This document shows positions 23,377 through 32,645 of a stretch of 64,000 nucleotides of DNA, piece after piece. Position numbers and translations under genes: made by a program. The stretch is from Altererythrobacter xiamenensis (lineage in GTDB: Bacteria; Pseudomonadota; Alphaproteobacteria; Sphingomonadales; Sphingomonadaceae), in NCBI RefSeq assembly GCF_900177715.1, contig NZ_FXWG01000002.1, positions 496,001 to 560,000 of the forward strand. Direction: 5' to 3'. Numbering within the stretch: position 1 is the stretch's first letter; each line of letters opens with the position of its first letter. A model generated the notes under the pieces. It ran no database searches. It saw nothing but the letters and a program-made list of their open reading frames with translations, and was not told where the DNA came from.

Positions 23377-25491
23377 TCAGGTGCCGCCAGCCTCCAGCGC
23401 CTTGTCCTCATTGGCGCGGTTCAGCACGTAGAGCCGGATCGCCTCGATCTCCTCGCGGCTGAACTCCTCGTTCCAGGCGACCATGCCGTTCTCCGCCAGC
23501 AGCCCGTCATGTACGACCTGTTGCCACAAGTCCCGCTTGCCGAGAGTGGAGGAGTGACGCAGGTCCGGGTTGAGCGCGCCGGCCACCGCCGAAACGCCGT
23601 GGCAAACGCTGCAGCTGTTGGCGTAGAACTTGGCACCGAGCGCGATTTGTTCGGGAGTGCCAGCCGGGGCCGGAGGATCAAGCACCAGCGCAGGCGTAGG
23701 CTTGAGCGGCGGCAACTCGCCCTTTGCGCCAAGCTTGAACACCAGCAGACGGCTGACATTGGGCGTGATCCCGCCACCGAGGCCGCCTGCGGACACGTCC
23801 CACACGCCGCCCCAGCCGGCCAGCACGGCGATATATTGCTCCCCGTCGATCGAATAGGTCATCGGGGCAGCCAGCACGCCGGTCTGGGTCGCGAAGGACC
23901 ACAGCTCGTCGCCGGTGTCGGCGGTGTATGCCTTGAACGCGCCGGTCGATGTGCCCTGGAAGACAAGGTTGCCCGCCGTTGCCAGCGTGCCCCCGTTGGT
24001 TGGGCTCGACTGTGGAACCTTCCAGCGCACTTCACCCGCGATCGGATCGAATGCGACCAGCGCACCGTTCAGCGTAGACTTGATCTCTTCGCGAACGGCC
24101 TTGTCCGCAGGGAAGGCACCGCCACTGACGTCGATGCCGAGCTGGAAGCCGGTTTCGCCCGGCTCCCAGTCGGGATCATGGGCATAATATTGCGGCGTGT
24201 TGTTGGTCGGGATGTAAACGAGGCCCGTGGTCGGGCTGTAGCTCATCGGCGACCAGCTATGAGCGCCGACAGCGCCCGGGACGCCGACGAATGGCTTGCC
24301 AGTCCGTTCGTATTCGGCCTCCGGATTGACGAAGGGCTTGCCGGTGACCGGATCGAGGCCGCTCGCCCAGTTGATCCCGTCGACGAATGGCTTGCCCGAA
24401 ATGAACTCCCCGGTCTCCGCGTCGAGGACGTAGAAGAAGCCGTTTTTCGGCGCGTGCATCACAACGTGGCGGATCTCGCCATCGATGTTGAGGTCGGTGA
24501 CGGTGATCTGCTGGTTGGAATCGAAGTCCCAGCGATCTTCGGGGGTTTCCTGGAAATGCCAGACATATTCGCCCGTGTCCGGCTTCACCGCCACGATCGA
24601 CGCGGTATAGAGGCTGTCGCCTGCGCCGTCGGTATTGCGGTAGGCCGGGTTCCACGGTTCAGCATTGGCCGTGCCGAAATAGATGAGATCGGTGGCGGGA
24701 TCATAGGTGATCGCATCCCACACGGTGCCGCCGCCACCCAGCTTCCACCATTCGCCGCTCCAGGTCTCGGCAGCTCTTTCCATCGCCTCGTTCTCGAAAC
24801 CGTCCGCCGGATTGCCCGGCACGGTGTAGAAGCGCCAGCGTTCGTTACCGGTTTGCGCATCGAAGGCGGCAATATAGCCGCGCGTGAAATATTCCGCGCC
24901 TGCAGAGCCGATGACTACCATGCCCTTCACGATACGCGGGGCGCCGGTTATCGCCATCTTGGAGCCTTCGGGGATCGTCACCTTGTCCCAGACAACGTCG
25001 CCGGTTTCCTGGTCGAGCGCGACCAGACGTCCGTCGAGCGTCGCGACATAAACCTTGTCGCCATAGAGGGCGACACCGCGATTGACTGCGTCGCAGCAAA
25101 CTTCGACCAGTTTGGAGCGCGGCACCTCGGGATCGTACTCCCATTTAACCTGGCCGGTCTGGGCGTCGTAGGCCTTCACCATGCTCCACGCGGTTGTGAT
25201 GTAGAGCGTGCCGTCATGCATCAGCGGGGTCGCTTCCTGCCCGCGCGCCGTGTCGAGATCGGCAGACCAAGCCAAACCCAGCTCGCCCACGTTATCCGCA
25301 TTGATCTGGTCGAGCGGTGAGAAGCGGCGCTCGTCATAATCGCCGCCGTAGGTCAGCCATTCCTCGCCATTACCGGCGGCGATCATGGCATCGGTGACGC
25401 CTTCTGTGGCGAGAACAGGGCCTGCGTCTTCCTGCTTGCCACAAGCGGCCAAAGCCAGCGTTGCCGCCAGCACGAACCCGATCCTTTTCAT
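23377..25491 (-). CDS. PQQ-dependent quinohaemoprotein dehydrogenase, lipoprotein
   Basis: The 704-residue periplasmic dehydrogenase oxidises alcohols and passes electrons through a fused cytochrome c. A lipobox follows the signal (ALAAC). The eight-bladed propeller has the conserved vicinal cysteines (VCCDAVNRG) that contact PQQ. The C-terminal haem-binding motif CSVCH lies in [11 protein letters not shown]. The start at 25491 is chosen over one 75 bases upstream because GGGGAGAG precedes it and the signal peptide begins there. Methanol, ethanol or another alcohol could be the substrate. Confidence 0.93.
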   Translation of the reverse strand: MKRIGFVLAATLALAACGKQEDAGPVLATEGVTDAMIAAGNGEEWLTYGGDYDERRFSPLDQINADNVGELGLAWSADLDTARGQEATPLMHDGTLYITTAWSMVKAYDAQTGQVKWEYDPEVPRSKLVEVCCDAVNRGVALYGDKVYVATLDGRLVALDQETGDVVWDKVTIPEGSKMAITGAPRIVKGMVVIGSAGAEYFTRGYIAAFDAQTGNERWRFYTVPGNPADGFENEAMERAAETWSGEWWKLGGGGTVWDAITYDPATDLIYFGTANAEPWNPAYRNTDGAGDSLYTASIVAVKPDTGEYVWHFQETPEDRWDFDSNQQITVTDLNIDGEIRHVVMHAPKNGFFYVLDAETGEFISGKPFVDGINWASGLDPVTGKPFVNPEAEYERTGKPFVGVPGAVGAHSWSPMSYSPTTGLVYIPTNNTPQYYAHDPDWEPGETGFQLGIDVSGGAFPADKAVREEIKSTLNGALVAFDPIAGEVRWKVPQSSPTNGGTLATAGNLVFQGTSTGAFKAYTADTGDELWSFATQTGVLAAPMTYSIDGEQYIAVLAGWGGVWDVSAGGLGGGITPNVSRLLVFKLGAKGELPPLKPTPALVLDPPAPAGTPEQIALGAKFYANSCSVCHGVSAVAGALNPDLRHSSTLGKRDLWQQVVHDGLLAENGMVAWNEEFSREEIEAIRLYVLNRANEDKALEAGGT

Positions 25492-25655
25492 ATTCTTCTC
25501 TCCCCTACCGCGCCTCTCCCGCGGTTCCACGAACCTTATCTGCCGCGAGAACGTGCTCAAGTCCATTGCTGGATTTGTGAGCGTTCCGCTTTCACTTGGC
25601 GCTGGGGGTCAGGCGCGGTAAGCAGTGCTCTCCATATATAGGGGAGACTTCTTCG

Positions 25656-26645
25656 ATGGGTTTCGTGCTGATTGCGCTGCTGTTCCTGCTGGTCGTGTTC
25701 CTGCTGATGGCGGTGCGCGTGGTGAAGCAGGGTTATGTTTACACCATCGAACGTTTCGGCAAGTTCACCATGGCGGCCGATCCGGGCCTCCACCTCATCA
25801 TGCCCTTCATCGACCGTGTCGGGCAGAAGGTGAACATGATGGAGCAGGTGCTCGATATCCCCGGGCAGGAAATCATCACCAAGGATAACGCCATGGTCGG
25901 CGTGGATGCGGTGGTCTTCTTCCAGGTCCTCGATGCGGGCAAGGCAGCGTATGAGGTCGCCAGTCTTTACAATGCGATCATGGCGCTCACGACCACGAAC
26001 CTGCGCACCGTAATGGGGTCGATGGACCTCGACGAGACGCTGTCGAAGCGTGACGAGATCAACGCACGCCTGCTCGCCGTCGTCGACCACGCGACCTCGC
26101 CCTGGGGGGTCAAGATTACCCGCGTCGAGATCAAGGACATCCGCCCGCCGCTCGACATTTCCGAAGCGATGGCGCGCCAGATGAAGGCGGAGCGTTTGAA
26201 GCGTGCCGAAATCCTCGAGGCGGAGGGTGACAAGACCAGCGCGATCCTGCGCGCCGAAGGCTCAAAACAGAGCGCCATTCTCGAGGCAGAGGGCAAGCGC
26301 GAGTCTGCCTTTCGGGATGCCGAGGCACGCGAACGCGCCGCAGAAGCAGAGGCGCGCGCCACGCAGATGGTCTCCGACGCGATAGCCGCATCGGGCAATC
26401 AGGCGATCAACTACTTCATAGCGCAGGAATACACCAAGGCTGTCGGCAAGTTCGCCGAGAGCCCCAATGCCAAGACAATCCTGTTCCCGGTCGAGGCGAC
26501 CCAGCTGATCGGCTCGCTCGGCGGGATCGGTGAACTGGTCCGCGACGCGGTGACACCGCAGCAAGGCGATGTGACCACGCGCTCCGGCCAGCAGATCCCG
26601 CCTTCGCGTCAGAGGGCCAGTGTCCCGCGGTCGGGCGATAGCTGA
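25656..26645 (+). CDS. SPFH/Band 7 protein (QmcA-like)
   Basis: The 329-residue protein has one N-terminal membrane helix ([20 protein letters not shown]). An SPFH domain follows ([13 protein letters not shown]..., [17 protein letters not shown]), then a long charged coiled coil with repeated EAEG motifs. The C-terminal [11 protein letters not shown] is typical of QmcA/stomatin types. The ATG at 25656 is used because the transmembrane segment begins there. Its stop codon overlaps the start of the NfeD gene by one base, the classical SPFH-NfeD pair. Confidence 0.92.
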   Translation: MGFVLIALLFLLVVFLLMAVRVVKQGYVYTIERFGKFTMAADPGLHLIMPFIDRVGQKVNMMEQVLDIPGQEIITKDNAMVGVDAVVFFQVLDAGKAAYEVASLYNAIMALTTTNLRTVMGSMDLDETLSKRDEINARLLAVVDHATSPWGVKITRVEIKDIRPPLDISEAMARQMKAERLKRAEILEAEGDKTSAILRAEGSKQSAILEAEGKRESAFRDAEARERAAEAEARATQMVSDAIAASGNQAINYFIAQEYTKAVGKFAESPNAKTILFPVEATQLIGSLGGIGELVRDAVTPQQGDVTTRSGQQIPPSRQRASVPRSGDS

Positions 26646-27136
26646 TGGACGGATTCGACAATTTCGACCCGCATTGGGTCTGGATCGTCATCGGCCTTGT
26701 CCTGGCCGCGCTCGAGATGCTGGTCCCGGGCGTCTACCTGATCTGGCTCGCAATCGCCGCGATCCTGACCGGGATCTTGACGTTCGGACTGGACCTCGGA
26801 CTGCCTTCGCAGGTCATCATTTTCGTTTCGCTGTCGCTGATTGCGGCTTTCAGCGCAAAGCGTTTCCTGCGGGACTCGCCCATCGTGTCATCGGACCCGC
26901 TGCTCAATCAGCGCGGCTCGCGCCTTGTCGGCGAAACGGGAATGCTGACCGTGGCGATCGATGGCGGCACGGGGCGCGTCAAGCACGGCGATAGCGAGTG
27001 GTTGGCGCGCGGACCGGATATGGATGCGGGTACCCGCGTGCGCATCACGGGTAGCGACGGTGCGATCCTGCTGGTCGAGCCGGTTAATCTTCTGGGCTCG
27101 AACGAAGAGCCCGAAGACGCGCCGAAAGACGCTTAG
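26645..27136 (+). CDS. NfeD family membrane protein
   Basis: The 163-residue protein has about three hydrophobic helices (residues about 12-70) and a C-terminal OB-fold region (RLVGETGMLTVAIDGGTGRVKHGDSEWLARG), the short NfeD1b type. It overlaps the SPFH gene by one base, so the two are almost certainly translated together. The pair is linked in many bacteria to membrane microdomain organisation or proteostasis. The gene ends 4 bases into the convergent NDUFA9-like gene. Confidence 0.92.
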   Translation: MDGFDNFDPHWVWIVIGLVLAALEMLVPGVYLIWLAIAAILTGILTFGLDLGLPSQVIIFVSLSLIAAFSAKRFLRDSPIVSSDPLLNQRGSRLVGETGMLTVAIDGGTGRVKHGDSEWLARGPDMDAGTRVRITGSDGAILLVEPVNLLGSNEEPEDAPKDA

Positions 27137-28086
27137 CTTGCTGCGCCCAGCGGGCTGGCGCCGAAGCGGCCATGCTTGCGATAGCGCACCATCCACTTGT
27201 CCAGGAACAGGCCGAGTGGCTTGGGGTCGATGCCGAACTTTTCGAAGCCCGGATAATCGCCTGAAGCCACACTTCCCTGCTTCAGCAGCGACCACTGGTC
27301 GGTGCTCATCGGCGTCAGCGGTAGCGCGGCAAAGGTTGAAGAGGCCGCGTCTGGCATCGGGATGAAACGGCGCTTGCGTCCCTGCGCATCGGCAATGCGG
27401 CGGTTGATGTCCATCATCGTCAGCGTTTCGGGGCCGCCCAGTTCATAGGTTTTGCCGCCGTGGCTTTCGGGCTCGGCCGCGGCCCGGGCAATCGCTTCGG
27501 CGACATCGTCGACGAAAACGCACTGCAGCCTGGCATCGGGCCCGAAGACCGGAAGCACCGGGAACAGCTGGATCAGCTGGGCGAACATGTTGAGGAAATT
27601 GTCGTCCTTGCCGAAAATGATCGAAGGCCGGATGATGGTCGCCTTGGGAAAGGCCTCGCGCACGAGATTTTCGCCCAGCGCCTTGGCACTCGCATATCCT
27701 GTTTCGGATTCGATATCGGCACCGATCGCGCTGACCTGCACGAAAGCGTCGGCCCCTTCTTCGCTCGCGAGCCGTGCCATTGTACCGGCCGCCTCTCCCA
27801 TGATCTTCTTCAGGTTGCCTTCGAAGCTGCCGACGAGGTTAACTACTACATCGGCACCGGAAATCGCCGCCGCGACGCTGCGCTCGTTCGTGATGTCGCA
27901 GCGCGCAAATTGCAGTTGGCCAAGGTTGGCGAGCGGCTTCAACGAGAAGCTCTTTTCGGGATTGCGGCTGGCGATCCGCAAGCGCGCTCCTCGCTCGAGC
28001 AAGGCTTGCGCGACGTAATTTCCAAGGAATCCGCTGCCACCGAACACGGTGACCAGCTTTTCGTTCAAAGGGTGCTTGCGAGCCAT
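27133..28086 (-). CDS. NAD(P)-binding complex-I NDUFA9-like protein
   Basis: The 317-residue protein has an extended SDR/NmrA-like Rossmann fold with an N-terminal VFGGSGFLGNYVAQALLERGARLRI nucleotide-binding motif. A YAxxK-type segment is seen (YASAKALGE). The family includes the NDUFA9 accessory subunit of respiratory complex I and related bacterial epimerase-like proteins. Its exact role in bacteria is uncertain. It is divergent from the tRNA-Leu gene. Confidence 0.87.
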   Translation of the reverse strand: MARKHPLNEKLVTVFGGSGFLGNYVAQALLERGARLRIASRNPEKSFSLKPLANLGQLQFARCDITNERSVAAAISGADVVVNLVGSFEGNLKKIMGEAAGTMARLASEEGADAFVQVSAIGADIESETGYASAKALGENLVREAFPKATIIRPSIIFGKDDNFLNMFAQLIQLFPVLPVFGPDARLQCVFVDDVAEAIARAAAEPESHGGKTYELGGPETLTMMDINRRIADAQGRKRRFIPMPDAASSTFAALPLTPMSTDQWSLLKQGSVASGDYPGFEKFGIDPKPLGLFLDKWMVRYRKHGRFGASPLGAAS

Positions 28087-28207
28087 GATCGGTTATCTTC
28101 CAGGCGAGTTCGTTTCGGGTGCGCATTGCCGCAACGCGGGCAGGATCGCAACTGTTCCGTCGCCTGGTAAATTGAGAGAAACGAGTGCGAAGCGTTGCAA
28201 TGAGCCG

Positions 28208-28237
28208 TTGACAGCAGACGTGCCGCTTCGCTATCGG
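28208..28237 (+). promoter_or_regulatory. Probable sigma-70 promoter of tRNA-Leu
   Basis: TTGACA at 28208-28213 is followed after 17 bases by CTATCG (28231-28236), or TATCGG one base later, about 50 bases before the tRNA. The -35 box is perfect, the -10 is weak, and the downstream sequence to the tRNA is GC-rich. Confidence 0.45.
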
Positions 28238-28284
28238 CGCGCTCCTACCTGCGAGACGGCATCGGAAGACCGACTCGCCTGTGT

Positions 28285-28371
28285 GCCCAGATGGCGGAAT
28301 TGGTAGACGCACCGTCTTCAGGTGGCGGCGCTCGCAAGGGCGTGGAGGTTCGAGTCCTCTTCTGGGCACCA
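28285..28371 (+). tRNA. tRNA-Leu (anticodon CAG), integration site
   Basis: The 87-base gene includes an encoded CCA. The acceptor stem GCCCAGA pairs with TCTGGGC. The anticodon loop is TTCAGGT within stem CCGTC/GGCGG, giving CAG. The D-loop reads AATTGGTAGA, and a long variable arm (CGCTCGCAAGGGCG) identifies a class II tRNA. The T-arm is GAGGTTCGAGTCCTC. Its last 25 bases form part of the attachment core of two tandem elements; the gene itself is intact. Confidence 0.97.
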
Positions 28372-28379
28372 TTTGTTCT
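28347..28379. repeat. attL core of element 1 (33-bp direct repeat, copy 1)
   Basis: The 33 bases from the tRNA T-arm through CCA plus ATTTGTTCT are identical to 59212-59244. The repeat ends where the two copies diverge (C versus T at the next base). This is the expected core left by a tyrosine integrase inserting at a tRNA 3' end. Confidence 0.93.
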
Positions 28380-28483
28380 CATCAGAACGTTCCAAAACAT
28401 TGCAGAAATGGCGGAATTCTGCCATTCTTGACCTCTAGCGCAGAAAGCGAGGTCTTGTTTTGTTCCGCTTTGTTCCAACGTCT

Positions 28484-28549
28484 CTGGGGGCCTCGGCTGG
28501 GGGCTCCAGCTCAAAAGCCCCCAAATCGCACGAAAGTGAGGCCCCCAAA
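28484..28549. promoter_or_regulatory. Probable integrase arm-binding repeats upstream of int1
   Basis: Four short G/C blocks with the core GGGGGC occur just before the integrase start: CTGGGGGCCTC (28484), CTGGGGGCTCC (28497), its inverse AGCCCCC (28516) and GTGAGGCCCCCAA (28536). Two copies of the same core lie near the other end of the element at 59139-59162. Tyrosine integrases bind such arm sites; assignment is inference. Confidence 0.45.
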
Positions 28550-29751
28550 TGAGCCTCAACGTGCAGGAAATCAAAGGCTTCCGGGCTGCCGACAAGTCGT
28601 ACAAGAAATACGACTCGCGGGGGTTGCTGCTTCTGGTGAAGCCCAACGGCTCCAAGCTCTGGTATTTCAAGTACCGCTTCGGCGGGAAGGAAAAGAAGCT
28701 GCCTATCGGCGCATTTCCAGAGGTCAGCTTGTCGCAAGCGCGTCAGCTTCGCGACCGGGCTCGGCTCAAGGTTTCCGATGGCATCGATCCGATGCTGGAG
28801 CGTAAGCGCAAGAAGGCGAGGATTAAGCTAGGTGCGGAGAACACCTTCGAGGTCATCGCCAACAAGTACATTGATGAGAAGATGGTGCCCGAAGGCAGGG
28901 CGGAAGCCACGCTGCGCAAGGCGCGCTGGTTCCTCGAACTGCTCAAGCCCGCAATCGGCAATATGCCAATCAACGACGTCGATCCGCAGTTGATGCTGGC
29001 GGCGCTCAAGAAACTCGAAGCCAAAGGCAATCTCGAAACCGCCAAGAAATGCCGATCCTTTGCAAGCCGCGTGTTCCGGTATGGAGCCGCGCTTGGCCAG
29101 TGCCAAACCGATCCAACATCGATCCTGCAGGGCGCACTGGTCACGCCAAGGGCACGGCACTACGCGGCGATCCTCGAACCAGAGAAGTTGGGCGGGCTAC
29201 TGCGCGCGATCGATGATTTTGAGTGCTATCCGGCTACGAAATTCGCGTTGAAGATCGCACCCCATGTGTTTGTGCGCCCCGGTGAGCTTCGCCACGGCGA
29301 GTGGAACGAGATCGACTGGGACAAGGCCATCTGGACAATTCCGGAAGGCAAGATGAAGGCGCGCCGGACCCATGTGGTGCCGCTCTCACGCCAGGTTTTG
29401 GAACTGTTTCGAGAGCTGAGATCGATCACCGGCGGCAAGGGCTACATCTTCCCGGCGTTCCATACGCGACAGCGCCCGATGAGCGAGAATACGATCAACG
29501 CGGCATTTCGTCGCATGGGTTTCACCAAGGACGAAGTGACGGCGCACGGGCTGCGATCTACGGCCTCAACAATGCTCAACGAAAGCGGGCTCTGGCATCC
29601 CGACGCTATCGAACGTGCTCTCGCCCATGGTGACAGCAACGCCATTCGCGGTGTCTACAATCGCGGAAACTACTGGGATGAGCGCGTGAAAATGGCGCAA
29701 TGGTGGAGCGACTATCTTGATGAGCTTCGACAACGCGAAGCGAGCCGCTGA
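28549..29751 (+). CDS. Tyrosine-type integrase of element 1
   Basis: The 400-residue P4-type integrase has an N-terminal DUF4102 arm-binding domain (YKKYDSRGLLLLVKPNGSKLW). A SAM-like core-binding domain and a catalytic domain follow. The catalytic Arg is in VRPGE, the HxxR in HGLRST, the second His in LAHGDSN and the Tyr in GVYNR. It lies 177 bases after the tRNA-Leu and is closely similar to the integrase at 59402. It should carry out insertion and excision of element 1 at the tRNA. Confidence 0.95.
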   Translation: MSLNVQEIKGFRAADKSYKKYDSRGLLLLVKPNGSKLWYFKYRFGGKEKKLPIGAFPEVSLSQARQLRDRARLKVSDGIDPMLERKRKKARIKLGAENTFEVIANKYIDEKMVPEGRAEATLRKARWFLELLKPAIGNMPINDVDPQLMLAALKKLEAKGNLETAKKCRSFASRVFRYGAALGQCQTDPTSILQGALVTPRARHYAAILEPEKLGGLLRAIDDFECYPATKFALKIAPHVFVRPGELRHGEWNEIDWDKAIWTIPEGKMKARRTHVVPLSRQVLELFRELRSITGGKGYIFPAFHTRQRPMSENTINAAFRRMGFTKDEVTAHGLRSTASTMLNESGLWHPDAIERALAHGDSNAIRGVYNRGNYWDERVKMAQWWSDYLDELRQREASR

Positions 29752-29890
29752 CGGCAAAGCGATATTGGGCAATTTTGCGCCCTCATTTCGGCCGTTCGAG
29801 GGGCGTGTCCGTGGTACCCGAAAGCTGACATTCTGCATCCGGGCGGAGGTTGAACAGTAGCAACTGGAGAAAGAAGGCAAGTTTGTGGCG

Positions 29891-30829
29891 TTATGCACCC
29901 TTAGTGGTTTCTCTCATTAAGAAACCGACTTGGGGAAACGTGATTGTCACCGTGCCAGTAGCAGAATCAGTGCGCCTGATTACCGTTCTTTGATGATCGC
30001 ACGCGATTAGTTCTCCCGCGATGGGATCTCGGCCATAATCATCTGCTGAAACGATCACCTTTTCGCCGATCATCCCGAGGCCAGCTTCGGGCTCTGCCTG
30101 GCCGGGCGTCGTTTCCGCTGGCTCAGCTTCCGCGGCGACCATGATCGCGTCGGCACCGCTGATCTCCTGCCGTTCGCCCTGTCCGATTTGCTCGATTGAA
30201 GCACGCCACCCGTTTAATTGATCAAAGCCTTTCAGCAAGTCACTCGCCATGTCGGGAAAAACCGAGGCGAGAAACCAGATATTCATGTAGGCGGCGAGAT
30301 CGGCGATGGTAGCAGTCGCTCCGCAGAGAAAATCGGTTTTGGACGAAGTCAGCGCGCTTTCAATCCAGCCTGCCTGCGCACGCCATTGCGCCTTGGCCGG
30401 CTCGGCCGCGGCGGCCATCGCCTTCACATCGAAGGGCCGCCCCGAAAGCTTTTCCCGGTCCTCTATGAAAGCCGGATCAACCTTGTCGCCCAGCGAACCG
30501 AATATGATTGCGACGGAATGCTGGAACCAGATCCGGTCGGCCCACAGATTGATTGGCCAGCTGGGTCCCACATCGGCCAACGGTTCCGGGAAACGACGCT
30601 CGATTTCGGCCATGATGACCTGGCTGTCGCAGTAGATGTCGGCCCCGATCTGCATGACCGGCGCGCGGCGATAGCCGCCGGTGAGCGAAACGAGATCGGG
30701 CTTGGGCATCATGTTGGGCGTCACGACCGATTGCCAGGCCAGGCCCTTTAGGCCCAGGAGCATGCGGACCTTGTTCGAGAAAGGCGATGCATCGTAATGG
30801 TGCAGGATGATGTCGTCGGAACGCGGCAT
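29891..30829 (-). CDS. Glutathione S-transferase family protein (first of two)
   Basis: The 312-residue protein begins with a thioredoxin-like GST domain (LHHYDASPFSNKVRMLLGLKG) whose Ser/Cys-position residue lies in SPFSNK. A helical C-terminal domain follows, then a long extra tail of about 85 residues (EAEPAETTPGQAEPEAGLG... to FLMRETTKGA) that is unusual for a plain GST. It is the last gene of an MpaB-GST-GST run with gaps of about 22 bases. In sphingomonads some GSTs cleave beta-aryl ethers of lignin, but that role is not shown here. The start at 30829 is set by the domain and by GGGAGAGCCC. Confidence 0.85.
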   Translation of the reverse strand: MPRSDDIILHHYDASPFSNKVRMLLGLKGLAWQSVVTPNMMPKPDLVSLTGGYRRAPVMQIGADIYCDSQVIMAEIERRFPEPLADVGPSWPINLWADRIWFQHSVAIIFGSLGDKVDPAFIEDREKLSGRPFDVKAMAAAAEPAKAQWRAQAGWIESALTSSKTDFLCGATATIADLAAYMNIWFLASVFPDMASDLLKGFDQLNGWRASIEQIGQGERQEISGADAIMVAAEAEPAETTPGQAEPEAGLGMIGEKVIVSADDYGRDPIAGELIACDHQRTVIRRTDSATGTVTITFPQVGFLMRETTKGA

Positions 30830-30851
30830 GGGCTCTCCCAGTGGGGAATGG

Positions 30852-31637
30852 TCAGGCGGGTGGCGGGGTAAAACGGATATTGTCCTTTTGCAGGCCCGCT
30901 TCGACGATGGCCAGCCCGCCAGATTTGACGATCCATTCGAGGCGGTGGTCGCGATACTCGCGTTTGAACATCCCTGCATCGACCGCACCCGCGATACTTT
31001 CCATGCCGCTCATGGCCGCAACCGCTGCCGCATTGGCCGAGGCGACGGAGGCGCGCTCGTTCGCCCGCCCGAGCCAGTCGGAGAGCCGCGAGCCTTGCGG
31101 CGGTTCATAACCGAAACCGGCGGCGCCATTGATGTAAGGCGCGGTGCTGAGATCGCCCCAGCCGAACCGGTCACCGGCGAACCATTCGGCATTGCCGATC
31201 TGTTGTTCGAGCCAGCGGTGGTAGGCCGCGATTTGCTCCTTCGCCGCGCGCTCCATCTTTCCTGCAAGGTCGCCCTTGCCACGCTTGAACCAGTGCAGTT
31301 CGCCGAGTCCCCAGATAATGGCTTCGAAATGCGTATCGAGCATGTCTTCGATCAGGCGCTGCCGCGCGCGCTCGGCCGGGTCGATGGGCAGCAGTGCAGG
31401 ATCGGGCCACTTGTCCTCGAAATACTCCAAAATGATTGTCGAATCGAACAGCGTGGTTTCGCCGTCGATTAAGGCCGGGACTTCCAGTCGCGGGCTGGCG
31501 GCAGCGAACTCGCCCTGTGCGCCCCCCACGCCGATTCCGTCGGGCACGCGCGTTTCGTAGCCGATGCCCTTCTCGTCGAGCGCGATTTTCACTTTCTGCG
31601 CATAGGGCGAAAGCGGGTGTTCGTAGAGCAGGATCAT
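30852..31637 (-). CDS. Glutathione S-transferase family protein (second)
   Basis: The 261-residue protein has an N-terminal GST fold (LLYEHPLSPYAQKVKIALDEKG) with a conserved PALIDGE (VPALIDG) cis-proline region and DSTIILEYFED. An all-helical C-terminal domain with WFAGDRFGWGDLSTAPYI follows. It lies between the other GST and the MpaB-like gene in a minus-strand operon. The cluster as a whole points to glutathione-linked conversion of an aromatic or lipid substrate, which is inference. Confidence 0.88.
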   Translation of the reverse strand: MILLYEHPLSPYAQKVKIALDEKGIGYETRVPDGIGVGGAQGEFAAASPRLEVPALIDGETTLFDSTIILEYFEDKWPDPALLPIDPAERARQRLIEDMLDTHFEAIIWGLGELHWFKRGKGDLAGKMERAAKEQIAAYHRWLEQQIGNAEWFAGDRFGWGDLSTAPYINGAAGFGYEPPQGSRLSDWLGRANERASVASANAAAVAAMSGMESIAGAVDAGMFKREYRDHRLEWIVKSGGLAIVEAGLQKDNIRFTPPPA

Positions 31638-31662
31638 GGCGTCTTCCGGTTCGGAGGTCTTG

Positions 31663-32556
31663 TCAGCGACGCCAAGCGGTATCGCCCGGAAGGCCGAGCC
31701 GAAGCGCTGCCTGATACGCGGGGTGTTCCGGTTCGACCTTCTTGTCTGACTGCCGCCCGACGAAGCGCACGAGTTGCCGTTCTAACCAGGACAGGTCCCA
31801 TTCGGGGCCAAGTTCAAGCTTCTCGCGCACGATCGGCGGCAGAATGTCCACCGCAGCACGGGCCAAGGCTTTGTGGATGAATTTGGGAATTTCGGGACGC
31901 GCCTTGCCCGAAGACACGATCTCGAGGAAATCGCTGTTGATCTGGTGCGGTTCAAAGCGAGGTACCAGCCGGATCATCATGGCGAGAAACTCGCTCTCGG
32001 AATGCGGGATTTCGGTCACGCCATAGAGCTTGGCCACCTCGTCGCCCCCGGTCCAATACGCATGCTTTTCCTCCGCGCTCAGCGAATACACGAACCGATC
32101 GTAGGCGGTGAGGAAACCGTATTGCGCGGTTGCGGAGACCCAATCGAGCAATTCCGGATCGAGCGCGGTATAGGCCTCTCCGCTGGGAGTTTCGCCGGAG
32201 ACCTTGGCGTGCATCCGTCCCACACCTGCGATCACTTTTCGCGCCATATTCTGCGGGCCATAAACGCCCAGCATCGCGGCCATACCGGTACGCTGCGACC
32301 GACCGATCGGATCGACAGGATAGACCGAGTGATCCCACACGCCCGAGCGGATGCGGGCATCGGCGAATTCCAGCAGCACGGCGGCTACGCCACCTATCGC
32401 CATGGCGATGCCGTTTTTGAATATCCGCCAATGGACGGAGCCCGGCAAATGGAAGGCGGGTTCGCCGGCTGGTTTGGTGAAATCGAATTTCGTCGGCGTC
32501 GTGCTCTTCTGGTAAGTCTTGTCTGCCGTCTTGGTGATCGAAGCGTGTTCGTTCAT
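31663..32556 (-). CDS. MpaB/DUF2236 family protein
   Basis: The 297-residue protein belongs to the DUF2236 (ER-bound oxygenase MpaB / latex-clearing) family. It has the conserved histidine-containing helix MHAKVSGETPSGEAYTALDPELLDWVSA and a late RLVPRF region. Related enzymes are haem oxygenases that cleave or oxidise lipids and polyisoprenes, but the family also includes uncharacterised members. The ATG at 32556 is used because the sequence before it is not protein-like. It starts the MpaB-GST-GST operon, divergent from an acyl-CoA dehydrogenase, with a palindromic operator between. Confidence 0.85.
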   Translation of the reverse strand: MNEHASITKTADKTYQKSTTPTKFDFTKPAGEPAFHLPGSVHWRIFKNGIAMAIGGVAAVLLEFADARIRSGVWDHSVYPVDPIGRSQRTGMAAMLGVYGPQNMARKVIAGVGRMHAKVSGETPSGEAYTALDPELLDWVSATAQYGFLTAYDRFVYSLSAEEKHAYWTGGDEVAKLYGVTEIPHSESEFLAMMIRLVPRFEPHQINSDFLEIVSSGKARPEIPKFIHKALARAAVDILPPIVREKLELGPEWDLSWLERQLVRFVGRQSDKKVEPEHPAYQAALRLGLPGDTAWRR

Positions 32557-32608
32557 GACTTCCCCGTTCCACATTCTCCGCGCACATTTGACCTGCGCAC
32601 CAAGCATG

Positions 32609-32624
32609 TTATCAGACCTGATAA
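32609..32624. promoter_or_regulatory. TetR-type operator 1 (TTATCA-N4-TGATAA)
   Basis: A perfect palindrome TTATCA GACC TGATAA lies between the divergent MpaB-like gene (start 32556) and acyl-CoA dehydrogenase (start 32646). The same motif occurs at 34995 and 35704, always in the control gaps of this cluster and adjacent to a TetR gene. Confidence 0.8.
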
Positions 32625-32645
32625 TCTTCGGCAAACGGATATCCC

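Noticed and set aside
28375-28392. SOS box before int1
   Set aside because: GTTC repeats occur but with a spacing of 10 instead of 7 bases, so it does not fit the LexA motif.
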